64,000 nucleotides of DNA, taken from the NCBI RefSeq assembly GCF_000013225.1, contig NC_007776.1, forward strand, positions 2,176,501 through 2,240,500, given 5' to 3'. The position numbers and the translations under genes are program-made. Below the pieces are notes generated by a model. That model searched no databases, had not been told where the DNA came from, and saw only the letters and a program-made list of their open reading frames with translations. Source of the stretch: Synechococcus sp. JA-2-3B'a(2-13). Its GTDB lineage: Bacteria > Cyanobacteriota > Cyanobacteriia > Thermostichales > Thermostichaceae. Below, one piece after another: positions 16,842-26,064 of this stretch; position 1 is the first letter of the stretch, and each line of letters starts with the position of its first letter.

Positions 16842-16846
16842 TCTGC

Positions 16847-17722
16847 TCAGCCCCCGGAACCAGAACCAGGGAGGGAGGGATCCCGACCCCGGTGGGTCTC
16901 CATCTGGCTGTCCACTACCCGTCGCAGCACTCCGTTGACGAAAGCGGCGGCTTCAGGATCCCCGTATTTTTTGGCCAATTCTACAGCTTCGTTGATGGCA
17001 ACCTTCACGGGGCTGCTGGCCAGTATTTCCATCTCCACCACCGCCAGGCGCAGGATATCTCGCTCGATCCGACCAACCCGCTGCAATTGCCAACCCACCA
17101 AAGCCTTTTGCAAACGAGCATCAATCGCCTCCTTGTGGGTTCGCAGGGCAGTTAACAGTTGCAAAGCGTAGGCACGCACTTCTTGGGATTGGGCAATGTA
17201 CAACAGTTCCGGCATGGACAGGGCAACGCCCACCCGGTTGACTGCTCTTTGGGACAACTGGACAACCTCATCCAAGATGTGGCGGACGCTGTGCAGCCGC
17301 TGTTCCAGGTGTTCTAGGGCTTGGCCGGCGTTGCTGAGAGCCACTTGCACCTGCTGGATTAGCTCCAGCACTTCCCCCCGTAGGGCATTGGGGTTAGGAA
17401 CCTTCGCCTCCTTTAGAGTAATTTCCAGGCGCTGCAGGTGCCGTTGGGCTTGATGAAGGCGGAGGGTGACGGAGCGGGATCCACCCTCTTCCTTGGGATC
17501 CGAATCGGCCAACAATAGAGGATCGCTCTCGTGCAACAAACGGTCGCTGCGCTGGATTTCCGCCGCCGCTGTGGAGAGGGTTTCATGGGTCTCTTCACTC
17601 AGGGCGCGGATGGCTGCCAGCAGCAAGTCCTCCAGTTGTTTTTCGCTCAGTTTGGCCGCCGTGGCTGGCAGTTGATTGACCCCCAGCAGGGCCAGTTCGC
17701 GGGCAATACGCCGAGGTTGCAT
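16847..17722 (-). CDS. nusB: Transcription antitermination protein NusB, long cyanobacterial form
   Basis: NusB binds boxA RNA with NusE (S10) in antitermination complexes on rRNA transcripts. The 291-residue protein starts with [18 protein letters not shown] and ends with the core helices [19 protein letters not shown] and [29 protein letters not shown]. The core family is about 140-160 residues; here an insertion of about 130 residues (about 45-180), rich in Gln, Leu and charged residues with coiled-coil character, separates the first helices from the C-terminal half. Such long forms are known in cyanobacteria. ATG at 17722 fits; the frame extends 12 codons further. Confidence 0.9.
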   Translation of the reverse strand: MQPRRIARELALLGVNQLPATAAKLSEKQLEDLLLAAIRALSEETHETLSTAAAEIQRSDRLLHESDPLLLADSDPKEEGGSRSVTLRLHQAQRHLQRLEITLKEAKVPNPNALRGEVLELIQQVQVALSNAGQALEHLEQRLHSVRHILDEVVQLSQRAVNRVGVALSMPELLYIAQSQEVRAYALQLLTALRTHKEAIDARLQKALVGWQLQRVGRIERDILRLAVVEMEILASSPVKVAINEAVELAKKYGDPEAAAFVNGVLRRVVDSQMETHRGRDPSLPGSGSGG

Positions 17723-17841
17723 TGCAGAATATCCATAGCTTCTGAAAGACTGCCCCATTGCCGCAAGGCGGCGCGCAAGCGCTATCGGGCTTAGCCATGC
17801 TAGCAGGTTGCCAATCCATGAAGAACGAGAGACTCACCCGG

Positions 17842-20001
17842 TCAACCGGCCCTAAAACTGCGACTTAACACCCGAAACACCAAAGATGAACTCTGCTCTG
17901 TGCCAAAGCGAGATTGGCTGGATACCGAGAGGGTGAGCCGTCGTTTGCTGCGGGTGATGCCCACATACAGCAGCCGCAATCGCTCTGCTGCCAAATCCAA
18001 AAAGGCTTGCTTGGTGGCCGAGTCGGCCTGCAGCTCCCAGCCGCCTTTGGGGCTGAGCTGTCGCAACTGAGCCAGGGCCTCTGCCTGCATATCCACTTCA
18101 TCCAAAAACTTCAGCCCCAGGGTTCGCTCCCCGTACTGGGTGGGAAACTCGTAGGCCGACACCTGGGGGATGAACACCTGATCCCATTCCAGCCCCTTGG
18201 CCCGATGCAGAGTCGTGACAGTGATGCTGCCCGGCTCGGGGTCGAAGGCGAAGATCTCCGAAGGCAAGTTGTTGAGGCGGTGATCCAGAATCACTTGAAA
18301 TTCTTGGGCGATCTCCTGCCAATCGGTTTCGGGCAGGGATCCCAGCACCTGCTCCAGCTGATCGATTACATAGCGACCCACAAACAGCTCTTCCGGCTTG
18401 CGGTAGAGGCTTTGAACGATCACATTCAGCACCTCCGGCCAAGGGGAGCGCCCGGCCCGGAGCCAACCGGCAAGGGTGCGCAGCAGCCTGCCCAAGTTCT
18501 GCCAAGGCGGGCCATCGGGCAGAGCGGGAGCCTCACCAAAGTTGGGAAATAGCAGCCGCTCCGGCAGAGAGGCGCGGATCCAGGTCAACATCGGCCCCAG
18601 TTCAGCACGTGGGATCCCCGCCCAATCCGCCAAGCAATCCACAGCAGCAGCCAAGCGAGTGGGGGCAGTGGGCTGGGCAAACCAGTCGATGATTCCCTTG
18701 AGCTGCAACAACACCCGCCGCTGACTGGGACTGCCCCGCAACAGATCGATCACCCGCTCCGCTCCCATTTCCTGGAGATAGCTGAGGGCTTTGCCCCCCA
18801 GCTCGTTGGTGGTGACCAGAATGGCCACCGTTTGGCCGGGAAAAGCTTGGGCGGCTGCAATGGCCTGCCGCGCCACCTGTTGCAGCTCCTCTTCCGGGGA
18901 TCCGACGACCCGCAGAAAGTCCACACCACCCTCGCTGGCCGGGGGGTTTTGGCCACCGGAGGTGGCCAGTTGAATGGGCTGGGGGGCCAGAGCGGTGCGC
19001 AAAGCCGGGATGGGGTGCTGCTGATTCACCCACTCCACCAGGCGGTTGGCCAAAGCGATGATCTGGGGGGCACTGCGGCTGGATTCATCCAAAAGCACCA
19101 CCTGAGGACTGGCCTGGCAAAAGGCGCGAAACAGCCGCGGCTCGGCGCTGGTAAAGGTGCCCATGATGCTCTGGTTGGGATCCCCCACCCGCACCAGGTT
19201 GCCGGTGCGTTGGCTGAGCAGCCGCAGCAGCTCTTCCTGCAGGGGGGAACTGTCTTGGGCCTCATCCTCGAACAGGTAGTCGTACCAGTTCTGCACCTGC
19301 TCCCGCAGCTCTGGACTGCCCTCGATCAAATCCACTGCTTGCCAGCCCAGGTCGTCGTAGTCTAACTTGCCCAGGCGACGCAATTCCGCTTGATAACCGG
19401 CGTAGATGGGAGCAGCCCAGCCCAGATAGCCCTCGCTGGGGATCACTTCTGGCCCCAGGCGCAGATTCTTGGCCCTGCTGATGACCACCTGCACCATCTG
19501 CTGGAAACTGCGCCGGAACTGGGCTCGGTTTTGGGCGATCTTTTGCGGGTTGTTGTCGCCGGGGATCAGCGGCTCCCAGAGCTGAGTATGGCGGACGAGC
19601 CAAGCGCGGCACAGGCGGCTGAGCAACCGCTCCTGTTCGTATCCCTCCAAAATAGACAGCTCCTCCCAACGGCTGGGGGCCTCCCGCAACACCCGCAACG
19701 ACAAAGAATGCAGGGTAAAGGCCTGGGTAAAGCGATCCGGATACCCCGCCCGTTGCAAACGTTGATTGATGCGGCTGATCAAGTTGCCCCGCGCCGAACG
19801 CATGTAGGTGAACACCCCGATGCGCTCCGGTGGGATCCCTCGATTGAGAATTAAATCGGCGATCAACAGCTCCAGAATAAAGGTCTTGCCGCTCCCCGGA
19901 ACGGCGGCGATCCCCAGCGGCCCCGATTGGTAGGCCAACGCCTGTTGCTGCGCCGGACGCAGGGTGACCTCAGGAAAGGGAGAAGAAGCCAGACCCAGCA
20001 T
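17842..20001 (-). CDS. UvrD/Rep-type superfamily 1 DNA helicase
   Basis: A 719-residue SF1A helicase. Motifs in order are Q-motif RPAQQQALAY, Walker A AAVPGSGKT (about residues 32-40), Ia FTYMRSARGNLISRI, Walker B FEDEAQDSSPLQ, III GDPNQSIMGTFTSAEP, V TTLHRAKGLEWDQVFIP and VI LLYVGITRSKRRLTLS. DEAQD replaces the usual DEYQD, and motif III has PNQS in place of DDQS; both are seen in divergent cyanobacterial relatives. It is probably an ATP-driven 3'-5' translocase in repair. The frame reaches 20079, but ATG 20001 excludes residues antisense to the phosphatase gene. Confidence 0.9.
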   Translation of the reverse strand: MLGLASSPFPEVTLRPAQQQALAYQSGPLGIAAVPGSGKTFILELLIADLILNRGIPPERIGVFTYMRSARGNLISRINQRLQRAGYPDRFTQAFTLHSLSLRVLREAPSRWEELSILEGYEQERLLSRLCRAWLVRHTQLWEPLIPGDNNPQKIAQNRAQFRRSFQQMVQVVISRAKNLRLGPEVIPSEGYLGWAAPIYAGYQAELRRLGKLDYDDLGWQAVDLIEGSPELREQVQNWYDYLFEDEAQDSSPLQEELLRLLSQRTGNLVRVGDPNQSIMGTFTSAEPRLFRAFCQASPQVVLLDESSRSAPQIIALANRLVEWVNQQHPIPALRTALAPQPIQLATSGGQNPPASEGGVDFLRVVGSPEEELQQVARQAIAAAQAFPGQTVAILVTTNELGGKALSYLQEMGAERVIDLLRGSPSQRRVLLQLKGIIDWFAQPTAPTRLAAAVDCLADWAGIPRAELGPMLTWIRASLPERLLFPNFGEAPALPDGPPWQNLGRLLRTLAGWLRAGRSPWPEVLNVIVQSLYRKPEELFVGRYVIDQLEQVLGSLPETDWQEIAQEFQVILDHRLNNLPSEIFAFDPEPGSITVTTLHRAKGLEWDQVFIPQVSAYEFPTQYGERTLGLKFLDEVDMQAEALAQLRQLSPKGGWELQADSATKQAFLDLAAERLRLLYVGITRSKRRLTLSVSSQSRFGTEQSSSLVFRVLSRSFRAG

Positions 20002-20012
20002 GGGATCCCTGC

Positions 20013-20873
20013 CTAGCTGAGGATGAAGGTCTCGATGGCTGCCGCCACCCCGTCTTCTGCCACAGGAGGGGCAATCCAATCGGCATGGGGCAAGAGAGCT
20101 GGCGAGGCATTTCCCATCGCCACCCCGATCCCGGCGTATTGAATCATCTCAATGTCGTTGTCGCCATCGCCAATGGCCATCACCTGCTCCGCCGACAACC
20201 CCAGCATTTCCTCCGCCAAAAAACGAACGGCATTGCCCTTGTTCACCGCCGGATGGGTAGCCTCGAGAAAAATCGGCTCCGAACGGGTGAGATAGAGCTG
20301 CTCAGGGGAATACCGCCGCCGCAGGGATCCCTGCAATTCCTGCAGGAACTCGGTATCCTCAGAAACAGCCAGGATCTTGGTGGGGCTTCGTCCGTATTGG
20401 GCGGAAGAGAACATCTGGAACGGCACCTGAGAGCGCTCAGCATAGGCCTGACTGAGAGGGCTCAGCTCCCGTAAGTAGAGCTGGTCATCGATGTAGAGGT
20501 GAACCCCCACCGGCTGATCCTGCAACGCTTGCAACAACTCCTCGGCCAGCGGCCAGTCCAGGCTCCAGTGCTTTAGGGTCTTTTGGCTATCGGGATCCCG
20601 AATTAAAGCCCCCTGGTAGCTGCATAGGGGCATATCGGCCCCAATCGCGTAGTGGAACCGCTCGGCAGAACGATGCATGCGACCCGTAGCGATGGCTACT
20701 CGCACCCCTGCTGCTTTGGCCTTCTGAATGGCCTCCCGAACCGGCTCTGAAACCTGGTTGGAAGGCCCGGCAATCGTGCCATCGATATCCACCACCAACA
20801 GCCGAATCTGGGCACGGGGTGGAGAAGATGCCCGCTCTCTTTCCTCGGCTTGGACGTTAGCCTGAGTTTGCAT
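20013..20873 (-). CDS. Cof-type HAD phosphatase
   Basis: A 286-residue HAD phosphatase of the Cof/IIB class. Motif I is LLVVDIDGTIAGPSN (about residues 25-39), motif II is VAIATGRM, and the late motifs are HPAVNKGNAVRFL (conserved Lys) and VMAIGDGDNDIEMIQYAGIGVAMGNA. The large alpha/beta cap lies between motifs II and III. Members act on small phosphorylated metabolites, often sugar phosphates; no substrate can be assigned. ATG at 20873 is chosen; the first 20 residues are polar and poorly conserved. It precedes the helicase gene by 11 bp on the same strand and may be co-transcribed. Confidence 0.9.
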   Translation of the reverse strand: MQTQANVQAEERERASSPPRAQIRLLVVDIDGTIAGPSNQVSEPVREAIQKAKAAGVRVAIATGRMHRSAERFHYAIGADMPLCSYQGALIRDPDSQKTLKHWSLDWPLAEELLQALQDQPVGVHLYIDDQLYLRELSPLSQAYAERSQVPFQMFSSAQYGRSPTKILAVSEDTEFLQELQGSLRRRYSPEQLYLTRSEPIFLEATHPAVNKGNAVRFLAEEMLGLSAEQVMAIGDGDNDIEMIQYAGIGVAMGNASPALLPHADWIAPPVAEDGVAAAIETFILS

Positions 20874-21074
20874 TGCTGTTGTTTGCCCTCCTCCTGGCAA
20901 CCTTCCAGACCGTAGCATGGCTCTGCCTCGATTGGTTGACGGTCATTGGCCGGCTCAGTACACAAAGAATCAACACAGAAGAATTGAACAAGTGAGATGG
21001 CCGGGTGGGGGATCGGTTTCCGCCCCTATTCCTGCCAACGAGAAAGCGTAGAATTAAGAAAGACTAGCCCCGTG

Positions 21075-22028
21075 ATGGACGAAAACATTGTGATCATGCT
21101 GAAACGAATCGGTCGCGTCTGCCGGCCTCTGCTGGCCATTGCCCTGGCCTTGACCTTGGCCCTGGCTCCCATAGGCGCTGTTTGGGCACGCAGTGGCGGT
21201 CGCATTGGCGGCGGATCTTTCCGGTCTCCGACGTTCTCTGCCCCCCGCTCGATTGGCCCGCACTACTCAGCTCCTGTCTACCCCAGCTATGGAGGCGGCT
21301 TTGGTTTTCCGCTGCTGGTGCCCTTTTTCTGGGGAGGGGGGGGTGGCGGCCTGCTGACGCTGCTGCTCTTGGTTGGGGCAGGTAGCTTTTTGGTGCAGAC
21401 GCTGCGCTCGGGGATCAGATCCGAAGAAGGGGACGATAGCATTGGGGTTCGCGATCCCCAGGTAACTGTTGCGCAGGTAAAAGTGGGACTGCTGGCCAGC
21501 GCCCGGCAACTGCAAAAAGACATGAACGCCCTGGCTCTGGAGGCGGATACTCAGTCGCCAGAAGGGCTGAGCCAACTGTTGCAAGAGGTCACCCTTGGCT
21601 TGATGCGCTACAGCGACTACTGGGCCTATGGCCATGCCCAAGCGGAGAAGCTGCCCCTCTCCCGCGCCGAATCCCTGTTCTATCAAGCCTCTTTACAAGA
21701 ACGGAGCAAGTTCAGCGTCGAAAGCCTCAGCAACCGCAACAACCAGATCCAACAAGTCTCCCAAGCGGCGCTGCAGCGATCTGCTGCTGGGATCCCAGAT
21801 GTTGGCGAGTACCTGCTGGTAACTCTACTGGTTGCGTATCGTGGTAACTTGGGTACACTACCTGTAGTTAACTCCATGGCGGATCTGCGGCAGTGCCTGT
21901 TGCAGCTGGCTTCGATTCCGGCAGATCGGATTGTGGCCATCGAAGTGCTGTGGACGCCGCAGTTGGAGGGAGACACCCTGTCGGCAGAGGCGCTGTTGAC
22001 CGAGTACCCGGAAATGCGGCTCCTTTGA
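21075..22028 (+). CDS. DUF1517 membrane protein
   Basis: A 317-residue protein. It has an N-terminal hydrophobic signal (LLAIALALTLALAPIGAVWA), a Ser/Gly-rich stretch SGGRIGGGSFRSP, a second hydrophobic segment with a Gly run before LLTLLLLVGAGSF, and a C-terminal domain starting VTVAQVKVGLLASARQLQ. This is the DUF1517 arrangement, found in cyanobacteria and chloroplasts. It is probably exported or thylakoid-associated; the biochemical role is unknown. ATG at 21075 or 21096 (MLKRIGRV) could be the start; no strong ribosome site distinguishes them. Confidence 0.85.
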   Translation: MDENIVIMLKRIGRVCRPLLAIALALTLALAPIGAVWARSGGRIGGGSFRSPTFSAPRSIGPHYSAPVYPSYGGGFGFPLLVPFFWGGGGGGLLTLLLLVGAGSFLVQTLRSGIRSEEGDDSIGVRDPQVTVAQVKVGLLASARQLQKDMNALALEADTQSPEGLSQLLQEVTLGLMRYSDYWAYGHAQAEKLPLSRAESLFYQASLQERSKFSVESLSNRNNQIQQVSQAALQRSAAGIPDVGEYLLVTLLVAYRGNLGTLPVVNSMADLRQCLLQLASIPADRIVAIEVLWTPQLEGDTLSAEALLTEYPEMRLL

Positions 22029-22110
22029 GAGCCTTTGGGCGATAGACGGCAACTGTTGGCTGAGTGTCTCAACTCCTCGGGATCCCCGCCGCTCAGGCTA
22101 GGGAGGTTGT

Positions 22111-22866
22111 ATGTCCGGGTTAGATGCTTCAGCGGGCAGAGGCCGTCGTTCCCCTTGGGCATGGTCTGGCCAAGTCAAGCAGGCAGATTCTCTGTTGGAT
22201 GAGCTGTTCGAGGATTTGGAGAACAGCTTGGAAGAGGGGCTGTCAGAAGCCGGCGAATATCCTTACCTCGGCACACGGCCCCCACTGCCTTCCCGGCGCT
22301 TCTCTGCTGCCGGAGGATTACTGCTGGGTATGGCTTTGGCCGCTACCTTGGTGGCAGGGCTGGCTTTTTGGATGACCCTGCGCCCGCGGGCGGTGGTTTT
22401 TTCGCAGGCCACTCGGGATCCCTTGGCTGAGGCACCCAATTCTTCCCATTCCGATGCTCACCAGGAGCCCTTGCTTCCCACTGCTGCTGATGTGGATGAA
22501 AACCCCAAAGCTCCACCTGAGGATTCTGCAAAGGCTGTCTTGGTCGAACCGGCAAAACCGCCGACTGTTGCCGCTCCTCTTGCTTCAAGAGGGGCTGGTC
22601 TTCCCTCTCCCCCCAGGGTACCTGCGCCTCCGGTGCCAGCGCGGATCCCACCCCAGCCTCTGCCGCAGATGAAGCTGGTGGGATTGATCCACGATCCAGG
22701 TGCCCCCAAGGCTCTGATTTTGATCGACAACGTGGTGCGGCAGGTGGCTGTTGGCCATGCGGTAAAAGCAGAGTGGCGGGTTACCGCCATCAGCCCCTAC
22801 GGCGTGAGGGTGAGCAATGGCGCTCAAAGCGTTACCTTGCAGTTGGGGCTGTCGCAGCGGATCTGA
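22111..22866 (+). CDS. Single-span membrane protein with PilP/GspC-like C-terminal domain
   Basis: A 251-residue protein in three parts: a cytoplasmic acidic N-terminus (ADSLLDELFEDLENSLEEGL), one membrane helix (about residues 70-90), and a Pro/Ala-rich linker leading to a small beta domain, MKLVGLIHDPGAPKALILID followed by VRQVAVGHAVKAEWRVTAI. The linker and HR-like beta domain resemble the periplasmic proteins PilP and GspC that bridge inner-membrane and secretin parts of type IV pilus and type II secretion machines. This is inference from layout, not clear homology. pilC and pilT lie 40 kb away. A TonB-like energy coupler is a weaker alternative. Confidence 0.5.
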   Translation: MSGLDASAGRGRRSPWAWSGQVKQADSLLDELFEDLENSLEEGLSEAGEYPYLGTRPPLPSRRFSAAGGLLLGMALAATLVAGLAFWMTLRPRAVVFSQATRDPLAEAPNSSHSDAHQEPLLPTAADVDENPKAPPEDSAKAVLVEPAKPPTVAAPLASRGAGLPSPPRVPAPPVPARIPPQPLPQMKLVGLIHDPGAPKALILIDNVVRQVAVGHAVKAEWRVTAISPYGVRVSNGAQSVTLQLGLSQRI

Positions 22867-22942
22867 ATCACCTGGATAGGGATCCCTGCTGGGTTGAGCA
22901 GCGCCTGGAGGGTGGGAGATTCGATTGAAGGAGAAGGGGCAG

Positions 22943-23713
22943 ATGAAATTCGCCAAGCTGGGGCGAATGAGCCGCTGCAGAGTGGGAGTGGGCTTAGTTC
23001 TGGGATACCTCTGTCTCGGGCTGTTGGCTTGTCGCAGTACACCCCCCCTCTCAGAATCCCCCTCTGGGATCCCGGCGGCCTATGCTAGCCGCCCGCAACT
23101 GCAAGGGAAGGCAGTGGTGGAGATGGAGGTGCAAACTGCTGAGGGGGTAGGCAAGGTGATCTTGGCGATCCACGGGGAAGCGGCACCCCTGACCGGCGGC
23201 CAGTTCGTGGATTTGGTTCAGCGGGGCTTTTACAATGGCCTCACCTTCCATCGGGTGGAAAAGGATCCGCAGCCTTTTGTGGTGCAGGGTGGGGATCCCC
23301 GTGGTGACGGTACAGGGGGTGCAACAGAGCCGGGGAGCAACCGCCTGCGCACCATCCCCCTGGAAATTCAGCTGCGTGGGGAACCCTACCCCCGCTACAA
23401 CACCTTGATCCAGGATCCCGCTGCTCTGAGTAAGTTGCTCTTGCCCCATCGTTTGGGGGCGGTGGCCATGGCCCGTTCTAGCCCACTTGACTCAGCCTCT
23501 TCCCAGTTTTACATCACCCTCTCTGCTCTGCCGATTTTGGACGGGCGCTATGCCGTGTTCGGCTACGTCACCGAGGGGATGGAGTGGGTGGAGCGCATCC
23601 AGGTGGGAGATGTGATCCGCTCGGCGCGGGTGTTGGAAGGAGCGGACTTGCTTAGGGTGCCGGGATCCCAACCGGAAAGAGCAGATCAGATGGAGGATCC
23701 CGGCAGTTTATGA
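22943..23713 (+). CDS. Cyclophilin-type peptidyl-prolyl isomerase lipoprotein
   Basis: A 256-residue protein with a lipoprotein signal ending in LGLLACRS (lipobox Cys at about residue 31) and a cyclophilin domain from about residue 60: GGQFVDLVQRGFYNGLTFHR, FVVQGGDPRGDGTGG, and the SSQFYITLSALPILDGRYAVFG core. Cyclophilins catalyse cis-trans isomerisation of X-Pro bonds; here on the periplasmic or lumenal side. The catalytic Arg is in FHRVEKD and the active-site QGGDP is intact. ATG 22943 follows a good Shine-Dalgarno (GGAGAAGGGG); an in-frame TTG at 22925 is less likely. It follows the preceding gene by 76 bp. Confidence 0.9.
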   Translation: MKFAKLGRMSRCRVGVGLVLGYLCLGLLACRSTPPLSESPSGIPAAYASRPQLQGKAVVEMEVQTAEGVGKVILAIHGEAAPLTGGQFVDLVQRGFYNGLTFHRVEKDPQPFVVQGGDPRGDGTGGATEPGSNRLRTIPLEIQLRGEPYPRYNTLIQDPAALSKLLLPHRLGAVAMARSSPLDSASSQFYITLSALPILDGRYAVFGYVTEGMEWVERIQVGDVIRSARVLEGADLLRVPGSQPERADQMEDPGSL

Positions 23714-23819
23714 TGGGCAGCAACTCTGCTGCTGGTTTGGTTGTTGTGGCTCTGGCTTTTGCCTTGGGGAAGGGCAAGTTTTGCCCCCGTCCCCTCCGCC
23801 AACACCTGGGCACCCTTTC

Positions 23820-24548
23820 ATGCAAGAAGACGCTTTTTCCCCCCTTGAGCCCCTAGACGAGCTGCCACCTCACTCACCGCCGGAGGTGGATGTGGAGCTG
23901 ATGCTGCAGCAGTTGCAGGATCCGGATCCCTATTTGCGGATGCAGGCGGCCCGCGCCTTCTGTGAGATCGAAGAACCCCGCGCCGTTAAACCCCTGCTGG
24001 CCCTAGTCCGGGATCCCTGCCCGTTGGTGCGGGTGGGAGCAGCCTATGCCCTAGGTCGGAATCCGGATCCCGCTGAGGTGGAGGTGCTGATCGAGGGCTT
24101 GCGCTGGGATTGGAACGGCTATGTGCGCAAAGGTTTGGTGTGGGCGTTGGGCAATGCCAAGGATCCGCGCGCCTACCCGGTGTTGCTGGAAGTGTTGGCC
24201 GGGGATATCGCGGCAGTGCGATTGTGGGCTGCCAGTGCCCTCGGACAATTGGCTCAGGCGCAGGCGTTGCCCGGCCCGGCATTGGATGAGGTGGTCGCAG
24301 CTCTCTGCCGGGGCTTGGCTCAAGATCCAATCGCGGCGGTACGCGGCAACTGTGCCTGGAGCTTAGGGATCCTGGGGCAACAGGTGAAACTGGCTCTCGA
24401 GGATCCCGCCGTTTACGCAATGCTAACAAGGCAGTTGCTGACCAGCGCCCGCCACGATCCCGATTGGGGGGTTCGGGATGACGCGCGGCTTGCCCTACAA
24501 AAGCTGGCAGATCCCGATTTGCTGGAGCAACTGGATAACCTCAGCTGA
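23820..24548 (+). CDS. HEAT-repeat protein
   Basis: A 242-residue protein made mainly of HEAT/PBS-lyase-type repeats: DPDPYLRMQAARAFCEIEEP, DPCPLVRVGAAYALGRNPDP, WDWNGYVRKGLVWALGNAKD, DIAAVRLWAASALGQLAQAQ, DPIAAVRGNCAWSLGILGQQ and DPDWGVRDDARLALQKLADP. It resembles phycobilin lyase scaffolds (CpcE/F) and other cyanobacterial HEAT proteins, but lacks features that would prove lyase activity. The first 25 residues are acidic and Pro-rich. ATG 23820 is preferred; an earlier in-frame start at 23781 adds a Pro-rich leader. It probably serves as a protein-binding scaffold. Confidence 0.85.
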   Translation: MQEDAFSPLEPLDELPPHSPPEVDVELMLQQLQDPDPYLRMQAARAFCEIEEPRAVKPLLALVRDPCPLVRVGAAYALGRNPDPAEVEVLIEGLRWDWNGYVRKGLVWALGNAKDPRAYPVLLEVLAGDIAAVRLWAASALGQLAQAQALPGPALDEVVAALCRGLAQDPIAAVRGNCAWSLGILGQQVKLALEDPAVYAMLTRQLLTSARHDPDWGVRDDARLALQKLADPDLLEQLDNLS

Positions 24549-24565
24549 TCGTTATAGTCATTTTT

Positions 24566-24605
24566 AAACTAGATTGAGACACTCCCCAAGCATTCCACGC
24601 TGCTG
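24566..24605. repeat. Dispersed repeat family C, copy 1
   Basis: AAACTAGATTGAGACACTCC then CCAAGCATTCCACGCTGCTG. It matches 42582-42622 with four transitions over about 40 bp. It lies downstream of the HEAT-repeat gene and is followed by a Gly/Glu-coding-like GAGGGAGAGGGGAG tract. Confidence 0.7.
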
Positions 24606-24688
24606 CCCCTACTCCCAGCCTCGCTGCCAGAGGGAGAGGGGAGCTAGACGAAAATGTTTCATTCCCGTTTAACGAACCAGATCGAGTG

Positions 24689-25354
24689 TCACCGAACCAG
24701 ATCGAGGAGCCAAGCAAAGTAGAAGCGGCTGCGAATGGTTTGTCGCTGCTGCACTTTCCAGCCCCATTCGGTTAATTGGCTCACCAAGGTCGCCTCTCGG
24801 TGTTGATAGGCGCGGGTGGTTTTGCTGGGGCCGGGGAAGAACTCTCCCACTTTCTTCAGCAGCGTCAGCCAGGGGGTTTTGGGAGCGAAACTGAAGATCA
24901 GGCGGGACTGGGCCAGGCAGGTCAGGTGTTTTAGCATGCGCAGGGCCTCGGCTTCAGGGTAGTGGATCATCACATCGAGGCAGATGACGACATCGTATTC
25001 CCCCGTCAATTCCTCCAGATCCGAGACCCAAAAGTGTGGGTTGTCTGTGGATCCCAACTCCATTTGCTGGCGGCGGCGTGCTTCGTTCACCATTTGTTCC
25101 GAGATGTCGCTGGCGAACACCTGCGCCCCTCTGGTGGCCAAGGGCAAACTGAGGCTGCCCACCCCGCATCCGGCATCACAAATGCGTAAACCCGAGGGAT
25201 CCCCCAACCACTGCAACACCGTCTCTACTGTGCGAGCATGGCCAAGGCGGATGTCTTTTTGGACGAAATTGACTTCTTCTTCACCATAAATGCGCCGCCA
25301 GCGCTCGAAGCCAACGGAGTTGAAGTAATCGCGGACAATGGTTTTCTCTTGCAT
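24689..25354 (-). CDS. chlM: Magnesium-protoporphyrin IX methyltransferase
   Basis: ChlM moves a methyl group from S-adenosylmethionine to the C13 propionate of Mg-protoporphyrin IX, the step before isocyclic ring closure in chlorophyll synthesis. The 221-residue protein opens VRDYFNSVGFERWRRIYGEE, typical of BchM/ChlM. SAM motif I is ICDAGCGVGSLSLPLATRG (about residues 58-76), with QVFASDISEQMV and VICLDVMIHYP following. The C-terminal RFYFAWLLDLVR is family-like. This gene marks the organism as a chlorophyll-making phototroph. It diverges from the small membrane-protein gene across about 170 bp. Confidence 0.95.
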   Translation of the reverse strand: MQEKTIVRDYFNSVGFERWRRIYGEEEVNFVQKDIRLGHARTVETVLQWLGDPSGLRICDAGCGVGSLSLPLATRGAQVFASDISEQMVNEARRRQQMELGSTDNPHFWVSDLEELTGEYDVVICLDVMIHYPEAEALRMLKHLTCLAQSRLIFSFAPKTPWLTLLKKVGEFFPGPSKTTRAYQHREATLVSQLTEWGWKVQQRQTIRSRFYFAWLLDLVR

Positions 25355-25524
25355 AGAACTTCCAGCTAGGGATCCGGCGAGAGAAAAGAGGAACGCCCTG
25401 CTCTGTCGAGACCCGGCATTTCTTCGCCCATGCGCATCTCATTCTACCCCGAGCCCCCGTAGCCCTCTGCACGGTTGCTCTAGGATTGTATTAGAATTAG
25501 CCCGCACACCTTGGATGCTGCACC

Positions 25525-26022
25525 ATGACCGAAGCTGAGATTGCCCAAGCGTTGCAGGCTCGGTTGGCTGCCCCGGTCAGAATTGCGGTCAAACGCCGCC
25601 AAGGTCATCTGCATGTTCTTCTGAATCGATCCTCCTCGGCCCGAGTGGACTACCCCCATCTCATGGAACGGGTGCAGGCGGAGCTCAGAGTGTTGGGCTT
25701 GCCCGGCTTGGAGCAGGTCACGGTGTACGGGCGTGAGTCGGGACATTCTGAATACGAGTGGGAGCAAACGGCCCCCTTGTTGAACCCGCTGCTGGCCTCA
25801 GAAGAAACCACAGTTCTGTTGGAAAAAAAAGGCGACTTCTTGTTGCAGGATCTAACAGTTGTTGCCCCGGATTCGGTCAACTCAAAGCCTGAACCTGCGC
25901 CGGAGAATCCTGTCGGGAAAACCGACATAGGCAGCAGGTCCCGCATCTCCTGGGTGTGGCTGGGGGGAGCTGTACTGATTGTTGGAATTGGGGTGATTCT
26001 TTTGCTGGTTGCCCTTCTCTGA
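25525..26022 (+). CDS. Conserved cyanobacterial tail-anchored protein, unknown function
   Basis: A 165-residue protein. The N-terminal 85 residues are soluble (AQALQARLAAPVRIAVKRRQ, then HLHVLLNRSSSARVDYPHLM and VQAELRVLGLPGLEQVTVYG) and look like a small alpha/beta fold seen in several cyanobacterial hypothetical proteins. A polar linker leads to one C-terminal membrane helix (ISWVWLGGAVLIVGIGVILL). The layout suggests a tail-anchored protein facing the cytoplasm. I do not recognise a named family. It converges with ddl 42 bp away. Confidence 0.6.
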   Translation: MTEAEIAQALQARLAAPVRIAVKRRQGHLHVLLNRSSSARVDYPHLMERVQAELRVLGLPGLEQVTVYGRESGHSEYEWEQTAPLLNPLLASEETTVLLEKKGDFLLQDLTVVAPDSVNSKPEPAPENPVGKTDIGSRSRISWVWLGGAVLIVGIGVILLLVALL

Positions 26023-26064
26023 AAGAGCTGGGTAAAGGTTCTTGTTCTTGTCTTGGGAAAAGCC

